Part shown: one piece after another, positions 1-10,100 of the stretch
How positions within the stretch are numbered: the stretch's first letter is position 1
How the letters are laid out: every line of letters starts with the position of its first letter
From: Fusibacter paucivorans
GTDB taxonomy: Bacteria > Bacillota > Clostridia > Peptostreptococcales > Acidaminobacteraceae
DNA length: 64,000 nucleotides
Assembly: GCF_018390735.1 (NCBI RefSeq)
Contig: NZ_JAHBCL010000027.1
Location: 1-64,000 of the forward strand
Reading direction: 5' to 3'
The notes under the pieces: generated by a model
The model's database searches: none
What the model was told of the DNA's origin: nothing
Seen by the model: the letters and a program-made list of their open reading frames with translations, nothing else
Program-made: the position numbers and the translations under genes

Positions 1-41
1 ACCCTTCAAACTCAGTGTTTACAATGTGCGACAGCTTCTAA

Positions 42-70
42 ATTATATCAAACCTCTCAACCCTTGTCAA
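42..70 (-). promoter_or_regulatory. Perfect consensus sigma-70/A promoter reading leftward out of the window
   Basis: Minus strand TTGACA (65-70), 17-nt spacer (48-64), TATAAT (42-47). Confidence 0.8.
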
Positions 71-332
71 TAACTTTTAACTAGAATTTTATGTTTGATT
101 ATCGCTCGCTCACTTCGCATTTTAACGACTCGCTCACAAGCGACTTGATTATCTTACTATACTATTCACACTTCGTCAATCTTTTTTAAGTGTTTTTTTC
201 TAATTATTGAAAGTTCCTCTATTCTTAATTTTCTGATAGTTCCTTCACGGCTTCAAACTAGCCGGTTCCTATGAAATTTTATCCATGAAACATCTGCTTA
301 TCAACAACACTCAATCTAAGTCCTTCACCTAT

Positions 333-361
333 AAAAAACCCTCTAACATACCGTTAAAGGG
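333..361 (-). terminator. Intrinsic terminator downstream of small membrane-anchored protein gene
   Basis: Minus strand CCCTtTAACggtatGTTAgAGGG followed by TTTTTT. Confidence 0.75.
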
Positions 362-386
362 CTTAATAATAAAAAACTTTTTATAT

Positions 387-749
387 CTATACAAGTTCAA
401 AGACTTCCTTTGTGGCCACTTCATAAAAGCTATACTGGCTAAAAAAGACACGTTTTGAGATTAAAATTTCATAACCATCCTTTTCATAGATCAATCCTTT
501 ACCGTATTGTTTGATAAAATGCCACCCTCTTGAGCGCATTTCAATGTGAAACACCTGATCATTTAAAGAATGAGAGATAAATGAAAGTGTTTTAAATGAA
601 ACTTTTTGAACTGGCTTTTTAAAGCACTTCAACTTAAACATTCCGAAAGCGACATCAAAAAACTTTAGTTCATATCCTACTTTTGCAATGATTGCAATTG
701 TCAATACCGTCAAAATGATCTGTTTCATTTTCTTTGTTTGCAGCTTCAT
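387..749 (-). CDS. Hypothetical protein with one N-terminal TM segment
   Basis: ORF; start moved to the internal ATG (MKLQTKK...) preceded by AGGAGG. Confidence 0.6.
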   Translation of the reverse strand: MKLQTKKMKQIILTVLTIAIIAKVGYELKFFDVAFGMFKLKCFKKPVQKVSFKTLSFISHSLNDQVFHIEMRSRGWHFIKQYGKGLIYEKDGYEILISKRVFFSQYSFYEVATKEVFELV

Positions 750-802
750 ATAAACCTCCTTTATGCCATTCATATTTTCACATTAAACATTTTAACATCG
801 CG

Positions 803-3004
803 CTACTTAAGCAATGTTGATAGTGTCATGCGATGTAAGGGTTCGAGTATCGTTCCTGATTTCGGAATATCTGTCACGACATATTGAGAAAACGGCTCGC
901 GTTCTTCCTCTGAAAGCACAGCTAAATACGTCATAACTGCACCACTCTTCATTCGCATCGTTTGCACACCTTTTGTATTCTTTGTCACCTTTTCCGGAAC
1001 GAGGTCGCTGTTAAACACAACTGCCCTTACCTCGCCTTTACCCGCTTCTCTAATGGCGACAATATCCGTCGCTTCGGGCAGGTAGGCAACACCAACGATC
1101 GCAGCTTCATCAGAATACGCCTTGACGAGTTTTTTTCTATTCGTCTTAGTCTGATAAGCCTCTAAAGGTACTTTTGCAACTTTACCATTTTCAAAACCAA
1201 AAATCATATGACCTTGGAAAGATTGAGTGACAACTGCATAAATAACGGTTTCATTTTCATCCATGTCTAGTAGGTTCGGCAAAAAAATCCCCAGTGTACT
1301 GACCTTTTGATCTTCTATTTCATGAAGTTTCATCTTATAAACATTACATTGGTCTGTAAAGAAGAGGATCTCGTCTCTATTATTCCCCTCAATTTCCTGA
1401 ATAATCTCATCATCTTCTTTTAACTTATGATCTCCGCTTGATCGTAATGATACAAGCGATACCTTTTTGAGATATTGATGCGCCGATAGAAACACTTTCA
1501 AATTATAATCTTCAATAATACGCTCCTCTTCATGGACGACAATTTCTTCTGGATGAACGAGCTGCGTTAATCTTGGCTTGCCATACAGTTTCTGTATCTG
1601 CTTTAAGTCGCGTATAATTTGTTTGTTTATTTTCTTGTCATCTTCTACAAGCATTTGAAGCGCTTCAATTTCCTTTTCAAGTGATGTAATCTCATCCAAT
1701 CGCTTTAAAAGATATTCCCTGTTTAAAAATCTTAATCGAATATCCGCCACATATTCAGCTTGTTCTTGATCAATTCCAAAATGCGTCATCAATCTCGGAA
1801 CAACTTCCTTTTCAAGTTCTGTTTCTCGAATAATCTTAATCGCCTCATCAATGTCGAGAAGTACACTTTGAAGACCTTTAAGCAAATGAAGCTTCTCACT
1901 TAGGCGATTGATATCAAAACGCGCACTTCGGCGAATACAGTTTTGTCGAAAAATAACCCATTCTTTCAAAATGCTTTTTATGCCAAGCACTTGCGGACGC
2001 CCATTGATGAGTAAGTTGAGGTTGCATGCAAACGAATCTTCCAGCGGCGTATATTTATAAAGCTTTGCAATCAATGCTTCTGGATCAGTCCCCCGCTTTA
2101 AATCCAATGCAATTTTTAAACCCTCCAAGTCGGTTTCATCGCGAACGTCAGAAACTTCCTTAACACGGCCTGCTTTTATGAGTTCAATCACTTTATCAAT
2201 AATCTGTTCAACAGTTGTCGTATATGGTATCTCTGTGATAATCAACATATTAAGCTTTTTATCGTAAGATACTTTCCCTCTTAGTTTAAAAGAGCCCACG
2301 CCAGTTTCATAAATTTTTCGCATATCTGATTGAGTATAGATCAAAGTACCTGCTGTTGGAAAATCAGGTGCAGGCATGATTTCCAAAAGATCCACATCAT
2401 TGTGCTGCAAATATGAGATGGTCGCTTCGCAAAGCTCATTCAGGTTGAAGCTCGGAAAATTGCTCGCCATTCCAACCGCGATCCCCTTATTAGGGTTTGC
2501 CAGAATATTTGGGAATGTTGTTGGCAGCAAATCGGGTTCCAGCATAGAACCATCGTAATTCTCAGAAAAATCAACATTATCTTTGTCAATGTCAGCAAAA
2601 ATAGTTTCACAGACTTTGTCCAGTTTTACTTCCGTATAACGCGCTGCAGCAAACTTCATATCCCTTGATGTCACTTTGCCAAAGTTGCCCTTCGAATCGA
2701 TATAAGGCAGCAGTAATGCCTCATTGCCCTTGGTCAAACGCACGAGTGTCGCATAAATCGCCTGATCGCCATGCGGATTGAGTTTCATCGTCTGGCCTAC
2801 AACATTGGCAGATTTCGTTCGATTGCCATTGAGCAATTTCATTTTATACATCGTGTAAAGTATCTTTCGATGCGAGGGCTTAAAGCCATCGATTTCTGGA
2901 ATAGCACGCGATACGATAACGCTCATGGCATAAGGCATGTAATTCTTTTCCAGTATTTCTGTTATGGGTTGTTCTACATATAATGTGTCTTTTGACATTG
3001 TCAC
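803..3004 (-). CDS. Type IIA DNA topoisomerase subunit A (divergent ParC/GyrA-like)
   Basis: 733 aa; active-site context AARYTE, KGNFGK; no obvious GyrA box in the C-terminal region. Confidence 0.9.
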   Translation of the reverse strand: MTMSKDTLYVEQPITEILEKNYMPYAMSVIVSRAIPEIDGFKPSHRKILYTMYKMKLLNGNRTKSANVVGQTMKLNPHGDQAIYATLVRLTKGNEALLLPYIDSKGNFGKVTSRDMKFAAARYTEVKLDKVCETIFADIDKDNVDFSENYDGSMLEPDLLPTTFPNILANPNKGIAVGMASNFPSFNLNELCEATISYLQHNDVDLLEIMPAPDFPTAGTLIYTQSDMRKIYETGVGSFKLRGKVSYDKKLNMLIITEIPYTTTVEQIIDKVIELIKAGRVKEVSDVRDETDLEGLKIALDLKRGTDPEALIAKLYKYTPLEDSFACNLNLLINGRPQVLGIKSILKEWVIFRQNCIRRSARFDINRLSEKLHLLKGLQSVLLDIDEAIKIIRETELEKEVVPRLMTHFGIDQEQAEYVADIRLRFLNREYLLKRLDEITSLEKEIEALQMLVEDDKKINKQIIRDLKQIQKLYGKPRLTQLVHPEEIVVHEEERIIEDYNLKVFLSAHQYLKKVSLVSLRSSGDHKLKEDDEIIQEIEGNNRDEILFFTDQCNVYKMKLHEIEDQKVSTLGIFLPNLLDMDENETVIYAVVTQSFQGHMIFGFENGKVAKVPLEAYQTKTNRKKLVKAYSDEAAIVGVAYLPEATDIVAIREAGKGEVRAVVFNSDLVPEKVTKNTKGVQTMRMKSGAVMTYLAVLSEEEREPFSQYVVTDIPKSGTILEPLHRMTLSTLLK

Positions 3005-3018
3005 TCATTCACCTCTAT

Positions 3019-4992
3019 TTAACTTAAATCCAACATTTCTAGGTAAGCTTCGCCATTCACTTCAATGAATTGTTTTCGACCTTCCAAATCATCTCCTAGC
3101 AACAATTCAAACATTCGCTCTGTTGATAACACATCTTCTGGCGACACTTTAATCAGTTTTCGCGTTTCTGGATTCATGGTTGTCTGCCACATCATATCCG
3201 GGTCATTCTCACCAAGGCCTTTAGACCGCTGAATGGTATACTTTTTCTTTAATTGTTGTACAATTTGATTTTTTTCACGTTCATTGTAAGCAAAATATGT
3301 CTTTTGATCCGATGTGGTAATTTCAAATAGCGGTGATTCCGCAATATAAATTTTACCCGTCTCGATCAGCGTTGGTACTAATCTGAATATCATGGTTAGC
3401 ACCAGTGTTCTTATCTGAAAGCCATCGACATCAGCATCAGTACAAATAATGATTTTGTCCCATTTTAAATTGTCTAGGTTGAATGTATCGAGTTCTTTGT
3501 TGTGTCGCGTTTTAATCTCAACACCACACCCGAAAACTTTGACGAGATCTATAATAATATCTGACTGAAATATTTTATCATAATCTGCTTTTAGACAGTT
3601 TAATATCTTTCCACGGATTGGCATCAAAGCCTGAAAGTCACTATTCCGGGCTAATTTTGTAGCACCAAGTGCCGAATCGCCTTCAAGAATATAAAGCTCT
3701 TTGACGTTTGGATCTTTTGATCGACAATCGACAAATTTTTTGACACGATTGGTGACATCAATTTTATTGCCTAGTGTTTTTTTGAGATTGAGTCTTGTCG
3801 TCTCAGCTTTCTCTCTCGAACGCTTGTTAACTAAAATCTGATCTACAATCTTAATAGCATCCTCTTTATTTTCAATAAAGAAAATTTCAAGATTCTTTCT
3901 AATCATATCTGTTAAAAATTCTTGGATAAACTTATTTGTAATGGCCTTCTTCGTCTGATTTTCATAACTCGTAACCGTTGAAAAGGAGTTCGTTACAATA
4001 ATCAAACTGTCTTGGATATCGATAAATGAGATTTTCTTCTCATTTTTAACATATTTTGATTCTTGCTTAATAAATTTATCAAGCTCATAGACTAGTGCAT
4101 TTTTTACTGCTTTGTCCGGCGAACCCCCATGTTCCAGAAAACTTGAGTTATGAAAGTACTCAAGGCAGTTAACCTCGTTGTTAAAAGTAAGTGCCACCTG
4201 TGCCTTCACTTTGTATTTCGGCATATCATCACGATCCTGACCCATCCCTGAATCTTCAAAGTAGAGGATAGATGACAGATTTTTCCCTAGGCTGATCTCT
4301 TCGACGTAATCTTTAATACCGTTTTCATAGAGATATTCATGCACGACATCTGTCGGTTCATCACGAAAGACAAACTTCACACCCGGATTGACAATAGATT
4401 GCTTTTTTAACGTACTTGTGAAAAAATCGATTGGAATGTCAATTTCTTTGAAGACATCTAAATCGGGGCGCCATTTTATGATTGAACCCGTATGCCGATA
4501 CTTTTTAGGCTCTTTGACAAAACCATTTTCTGCGATTTCGCCTTTTTCAAAATTCAAGCGATATTCAAAACCATCTCGATGAATAATCGCCTCCATGAAT
4601 TCAGAACTGTACTGCGTTGCACATAAACCGAGGCCATTAAGTCCCAAACTGTATTCATAGATATCAGCGGTGTTGTTTTCATATTTTCCACCTGCATAGA
4701 GTTCAGTAAAAATGAGTTCCCAGTTGTAGCGCTGTTCTTTTTTATTAAAGTCGACAGGAATACCTCTCGCGCGGTCAATAACGGTAATCACATTATTAAA
4801 ATGCCGAATAACCGTTATTTCATTACCGAAGCCTTGTCGCGCTTCATCAATTGCATTTGACAATATCTCAAAAAATGAATGTTGACATCCTTCAAGTCCA
4901 TCTGAGCCAAAGATGACCGAGGGCCTTTTTCGAACGCGGTCAGCTCCCTTCAAGGCTGTAATACTTTCATTTGTATAATTGCTCTTTTGCAT
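3019..4992 (-). CDS. Type IIA DNA topoisomerase subunit B (divergent ParE/GyrB-like)
   Basis: 657 aa; Toprim EGDSALGA, TDADVDGFQIRTL; GHKL-like RPSVIFGSDG / ARGIPVD. Confidence 0.9.
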   Translation of the reverse strand: MQKSNYTNESITALKGADRVRKRPSVIFGSDGLEGCQHSFFEILSNAIDEARQGFGNEITVIRHFNNVITVIDRARGIPVDFNKKEQRYNWELIFTELYAGGKYENNTADIYEYSLGLNGLGLCATQYSSEFMEAIIHRDGFEYRLNFEKGEIAENGFVKEPKKYRHTGSIIKWRPDLDVFKEIDIPIDFFTSTLKKQSIVNPGVKFVFRDEPTDVVHEYLYENGIKDYVEEISLGKNLSSILYFEDSGMGQDRDDMPKYKVKAQVALTFNNEVNCLEYFHNSSFLEHGGSPDKAVKNALVYELDKFIKQESKYVKNEKKISFIDIQDSLIIVTNSFSTVTSYENQTKKAITNKFIQEFLTDMIRKNLEIFFIENKEDAIKIVDQILVNKRSREKAETTRLNLKKTLGNKIDVTNRVKKFVDCRSKDPNVKELYILEGDSALGATKLARNSDFQALMPIRGKILNCLKADYDKIFQSDIIIDLVKVFGCGVEIKTRHNKELDTFNLDNLKWDKIIICTDADVDGFQIRTLVLTMIFRLVPTLIETGKIYIAESPLFEITTSDQKTYFAYNEREKNQIVQQLKKKYTIQRSKGLGENDPDMMWQTTMNPETRKLIKVSPEDVLSTERMFELLLGDDLEGRKQFIEVNGEAYLEMLDLS

Positions 4993-5134
4993 GTTTTCAC
5001 CTCTGTATATTTATCTGAAATCTCGCAGGATGTCTAAATGATTTAATCCCTTATGTAGTATTTTAATGTGTTTTAATAATCCCATATATGGTATAAACAC
5101 ATCTTCATACGCGTCTCTCAAGATCACCAATCTT

Positions 5135-5164
5135 ATCATATCAGACTACAACCGGGTTGTGCAA
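5135..5164 (-). promoter_or_regulatory. Candidate promoter of the topoisomerase operon with a palindrome in the spacer
   Basis: Minus TTGCAC (5159-5164), 18 nt, TATGAT (5135-5140); ACAACC-G-GGTTGT palindrome at 5148-5160. Confidence 0.4.
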
Positions 5165-5290
5165 GAGATTTAGAAAAAACAAGAACACTCGTTCTTTTTC
5201 GTCAAGTTAATCTTATCCTACAATATATTATTTACGCTTTTACTTTCGCGACGGACACTGCTCAACATAAAGTGTTCGCTCTATTAACGC

Positions 5291-5324
5291 ACCACAACAA
5301 AAAAAACCTCGCTTCCGCGAGGCT
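5291..5324 (-). terminator. Intrinsic terminator after HD-GYP gene
   Basis: Minus CCTCGCggaaGCGAGG followed by TTTTTTTT. Confidence 0.85.
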
Positions 5325-5327
5325 CTA

Positions 5328-6425
5328 TCAGTCATAATCAAACATCTGCAATATTTCTATTTCAAGGTGCTTGCGCAGGTCATAATATGTTTCGTCTACT
5401 CTGACGAGGGGTCTTGCCGGGTCATCTTTATAAGTCATCACAATTTCGCCGCAAAGATCATTGGTTAATTTAACACGATGACCAATAAAAAAAGGTGCTA
5501 TATTGGTCAAGAACGTTTTGGCAATCGAAAAGTTCAAGGTATGATAACACTTTTCAAGAATGTAACTGGCAACTTCAAAAGGATGAAAAGCTGGTTTATA
5601 AACACGATCAGCTGTCATTGCACAATAGACATCTGAGACGGCAACAATACTCGCGATCATATTGATATCTTTTCCCTTGATTCCATGAGGATAGCCACTG
5701 CCATCCATGCGCTCATGGTGCTGTAAAACACCAAGCATTACATTTTCATTAATGTTTGGGATATCTTTGATAAGCACATAGCCCAATGTCGCATGTGTTT
5801 TAATAACTTTGAACTCCTCTGGGGTCAGCGGCCCCGGCTTATTCAAAATTTCATCAGGAATATTGCATTTCCCAATATCATGAAGCAGCCCGCTCAATGA
5901 TGCATCTTTTACAATATTAGCAGGATATCCACACCATTTGGCTAATAGCCCTGCAATCATGGAAACGCGCACAGAATGATCAAATGTATAATCATCATAA
6001 GCCTGTATCTGCCACATTTTGCTAGTAATGTGCTCATCGTTCAAGATCGCTTCATAGAGTGGCTCAACGAGGTCTTCAATTTCCTGAAAAACCGGCACAC
6101 GACCCAGTCTGAAATCATAGTAGATGTTCTTAAACTTGCTGACAGTATTTTGGTACCTTTCCTGCAAGTTATACCTTGGCATATCTTTCTGGTACGTTTT
6201 TGGTTTGTCGGCAGTAACTTGCATTTTAGGCTCTTTTGAAGCAGCTGTAGTCTCTACTGCATCTTCTTCAATATGTACGAATATCATATCGGCTCTTTCA
6301 ATAAAGCGCATATGTGATGCATCCAGTTTTGTTCCTGCACCGATTAATACAGCTCCGGTTTTGCTATAAATATCTTCAGCAAGCACCATACCAACGATCA
6401 AGTCTTCTTTTTTTAACTTCGTCAT
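5328..6425 (-). CDS. HD-GYP domain protein, predicted c-di-GMP phosphodiesterase
   Basis: HDIGKCNIPDEILNKPGPLTPEE ... HHERMDGSGYP. Confidence 0.93.
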   Translation of the reverse strand: MTKLKKEDLIVGMVLAEDIYSKTGAVLIGAGTKLDASHMRFIERADMIFVHIEEDAVETTAASKEPKMQVTADKPKTYQKDMPRYNLQERYQNTVSKFKNIYYDFRLGRVPVFQEIEDLVEPLYEAILNDEHITSKMWQIQAYDDYTFDHSVRVSMIAGLLAKWCGYPANIVKDASLSGLLHDIGKCNIPDEILNKPGPLTPEEFKVIKTHATLGYVLIKDIPNINENVMLGVLQHHERMDGSGYPHGIKGKDINMIASIVAVSDVYCAMTADRVYKPAFHPFEVASYILEKCYHTLNFSIAKTFLTNIAPFFIGHRVKLTNDLCGEIVMTYKDDPARPLVRVDETYYDLRKHLEIEILQMFDYD

Positions 6426-6500
6426 TTTTCCACCTTAGTCAAGTGTCTACTCTAGTAGTATTATATACAAGAATATACAAAATGACCAGTTAATTTTACT

Positions 6501-6881
6501 TTAAACAGCATCCTCGCGAAGCGGTGTTTTACGATATTCAGAATTAAACGGTTCCAAAAAGGTTACACGATCCGCAGTAATGTCCGTTGTGTAAATCACG
6601 TCACCGGCATTATTTTCATAATTTGACGTCGTTACTTTTCCAATCACACTGACCATTGCACCTTTTTGAAGGTATTTACAGCAATTTTCTGCAGTTTTGC
6701 CAAAAGCGACAATCCTTGGGAAATCTGCTGTGCTCTTCCCTTCCAACTTCTTTTCTTCTTTTTGAGCTTGACTCATATAGCGATTGATCGCGAGATTAAA
6801 CTGTGTATATGCTTTTCCATCTTGTGTCCTTTTTAGATCCGGATCATGTACCAATCGACCAATTAAACTAACATTATTCAT
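6501..6881 (-). CDS. Single-stranded DNA-binding protein, short form
   Basis: MNNVSLIGRLVHDPDLKRTQDGKAYTQFNLAINR OB-fold signature; 126 aa. Confidence 0.85.
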   Translation of the reverse strand: MNNVSLIGRLVHDPDLKRTQDGKAYTQFNLAINRYMSQAQKEEKKLEGKSTADFPRIVAFGKTAENCCKYLQKGAMVSVIGKVTTSNYENNAGDVIYTTDITADRVTFLEPFNSEYRKTPLREDAV

Positions 6882-7044
6882 AAAGCATCCTCCTAAAATA
6901 TGGTATTTATTATCATATTACCATATTTTTACATTTTGTCAAACACAATTCTCAATTTTGTCTAATTTCCCACCTTATTTCACATACACTTGATTTCGAT
7001 CCTGTCTCTCAAAAAAATTTTACGTTGCAGTCTTCGTTATCAAA

Positions 7045-7093
7045 TAAAAAAACCGTCCTCTGCATCATCGATAGTGATCTCTGCAAAAAACGG
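7045..7093 (-). terminator. Intrinsic terminator after the multi-PAS gene
   Basis: Minus CCGTTTTTTGCA...TGCAGAGGACGG (12 paired positions with G-U) followed by a T-tract. Confidence 0.6.
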
Positions 7094-7123
7094 GCTTAAT
7101 AAACGCTATTAAGTATCACGATT

Positions 7124-10100
7124 TTAATATCTGGTTAAGGTTCGCAACGACTCCGTCGCTTCCTCTAATACTTGAAGATTTGCTTCTATGACTTGGATTT
7201 CTCCGTCACATGCCGAGGTATTCCCTTCATTGTTCAAATTTTGAAATTGATTAAATGCATTGACGGTTTCCAATAGGTGATCTGCAATTGTTTTGGCTAA
7301 CTGATCGATTTTAAGGCATCGTTCTGTCGTCAAGTTACAATCCGTTTCGTATGTTATATCTTGAATAGTGCCCTGACAGATGATATCGCCATTTACAGTC
7401 TGCTGATCTAAGTACATCAACAGATGCTTTTTCTTCTTTTCACCATCAGCGATATCAAATTCTATATGTGATATGCCGACTTTACCAACAGTCTCATCCA
7501 AAAAAACGCGTACACGTTCTGCATCGTACGCTGCAATAAATGAAAACAACAGCTTTCGAAACGGCATTGAAATCACATCAATGGCAAAGATATCTTTTAA
7601 CGTTTCTGAATATTCAGGTGATTCAAATTCATTTTTAAACTCAAAATGTGCAAGACGCGCTAACCGCTCGACTTTCAGCAGTTTTTCAGATTCGCTTCGA
7701 TAACGATCAAATAGGCGCTCACGTTCTGTAATGTCAACGAGGATGAGTATATTCCCCGTATACCGCCCTTCTTCATCAATGAGCGGAGATGAAATCAACC
7801 GCAGCGTCTGATTAAAATCATCTCTCAAAATAGTTGAAAAATGTCTATCTGAGAGAAGTTGACTCAGTATAACTCTAATTTGACCGATTTCATCATCCTC
7901 AAAATGCACTTCCATATGGCTTTTTAGGACAGATGTCGTCACACTTTGACGTTCATCCAGATGTAAGAGGTGAAGTGCCGTAGGATTAATGACTTCAATC
8001 TTGCCGAGTCTTTTTACGACAATGATCCCAGTTGGAGACTGTTCGATAATGGTATTGAGCAATTGCTTTGAATTTTCAAGCTTATGCTCTACATTGATTT
8101 TCTCAGAGACATCCATCACATTGCCAATGGCATACTGTGGTACATTGTGTCGATTGTAACTTTCGCCTACGATTTGCAAAAAACGTATATCCCCATGGCG
8201 AATAATTCGACAAACGATATCCAAACGCTCGCCTCGCCAAATCATGTCATAAAATTTTTCTTTAAAATAGAGGCGATCTGCGGGATGCATTTGTTCGAGC
8301 AATGCGTCGTAAGCAATTTCTTTTGATATCTTCTTCAGTTTTAGGACGTTGACAAAATTATCGGAAACGAGAAACACATTGCTGCCAATATCAAATTTCC
8401 AATGTGCCATATCTGTTATCTTTTCAGATTCAGCCAAGATAAACCGGCTCTCAAGCAGTTCTGATTCCATTTTTTTTATTTCATTGATGCTTTGGTTGAC
8501 CAATAGTACAAAGGCACTTTCACCTTCACTGACATAGTTCCCTGTACTCCGTGTCCATATCCATTTACCCTTATCGAAAATTCGATAGTCGAAGATATGG
8601 CGTTCACTTTTTTCAGAAGTAATAATATCAATGCTCTCACTGACCTTCGCTCGATCTTCTGCATGTATTTGCTCCAGCCACTCGTAATACGTGTATTCAC
8701 TCCCGACAACTTGGCGGTCCAAAGCAATGGATTGAATAATGGCCACTCTGCGTTCAGGCAGTGCAATTTCGACTATATCATCTTGAAGCGTATTGATAAT
8801 TTGTTCATACTTATTTTGGGATTCCATAAATCTGCGCCTAAACAGATTGCGTTCAACCATATCGCGAACCAACAGGATCATGTTATGCCCGTTGACACCT
8901 TGTATGGCGATTTCAATCACATCCACCGGAATCAGCTGCCCGTCAGCATCTTTCATATTCATTTCAAAGTGAATGGACTGATTGCTTCCCAAACGCTCGG
9001 GATGCCTCAGTTCATAATGTTCTTCAAGCAAAAGTGCAATGGGCTTGCCAAAGAGTACATCTCTCTTTTGCGACAGCATTCGCAGCATCATATCGTTAAT
9101 AAAAATGATTTGCATTTCATCATTAATGACGATAATACCGTCGCGAACATGCGGCATGATATTACGCCCTACTTCTTCGATCTTTAAATACTGCCTCGCC
9201 TGTATTGATCGCCGTAGAACAATCCCCACTGCATAACCAAAGGTATCACGTACGATCCGGTAGATATAAAACGGCATGTCACTGCCTATCTTTTGATTGA
9301 TGTAGCGATCGTCAGCATACGACTTGCGAATATCACTCATCAGCATAAAATCCGTTTCTGTAAGCATATGTGCAAATGCCGCAAAAAGATCTGCATCCAT
9401 TTCTTTTTCCATGAGATTGACACCTATAAAATATGGTTTTTCTGCAATAAGATCATAATAGACGTCCTCTAAAAGCGGCATCCCTTCAATTTCAAATACC
9501 AGTGAATGCATGGCATTTAGTCTCGTTTTTAACCTAACTTGCGCTGTCTGATCTCTCATTTCTACAATATAGGACAAATGCTTCGCATGCTGATGCTGAT
9601 GCATTTTTGCTTCTATGTAATGGGTTTGCCCACCGATGTAAACCGCACGTGTTAACGTTATTTCGGGTTCATTAGAATGTTCTAGGTCCTTCTTCATGCT
9701 ATCCAGCATCATAAAAGTCTCAAGCGATACATCCATTAGTTCATTACGGCCAAATGCAGCTTCTTCTTGTGCCATAAAGAGTTGCTTCGCCCCCGCATTA
9801 ACCAATTCTGTTTCCATATTGGAATCAAAACACATGACTGCGTATTGCACAGTATCACAGAGCTGTACATAAGCTTCAAGTTCGGCTTCCAGTGCTATTT
9901 CCTTGAGTTTGCTGTCACTAATGTCATTGATATGGATCCGAATTCTACTATTATCAATCGTCGTCAATGAAATTCTAAAATAATGCGTCTCATTTTCAAA
10001 ACCTTTGAGCTCAATAATGCGATTGCCGCGATTATACCTTGAAATCATTTCATGAAGCGTAATATAGCGGCTGTATGTATGAATAAACTGATTAAATGCT

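Noticed and set aside
8597-9187. 196-aa plus-strand ORF
   Set aside because: Antisense to the well-supported multi-PAS gene; no recognisable family and no RBS context.
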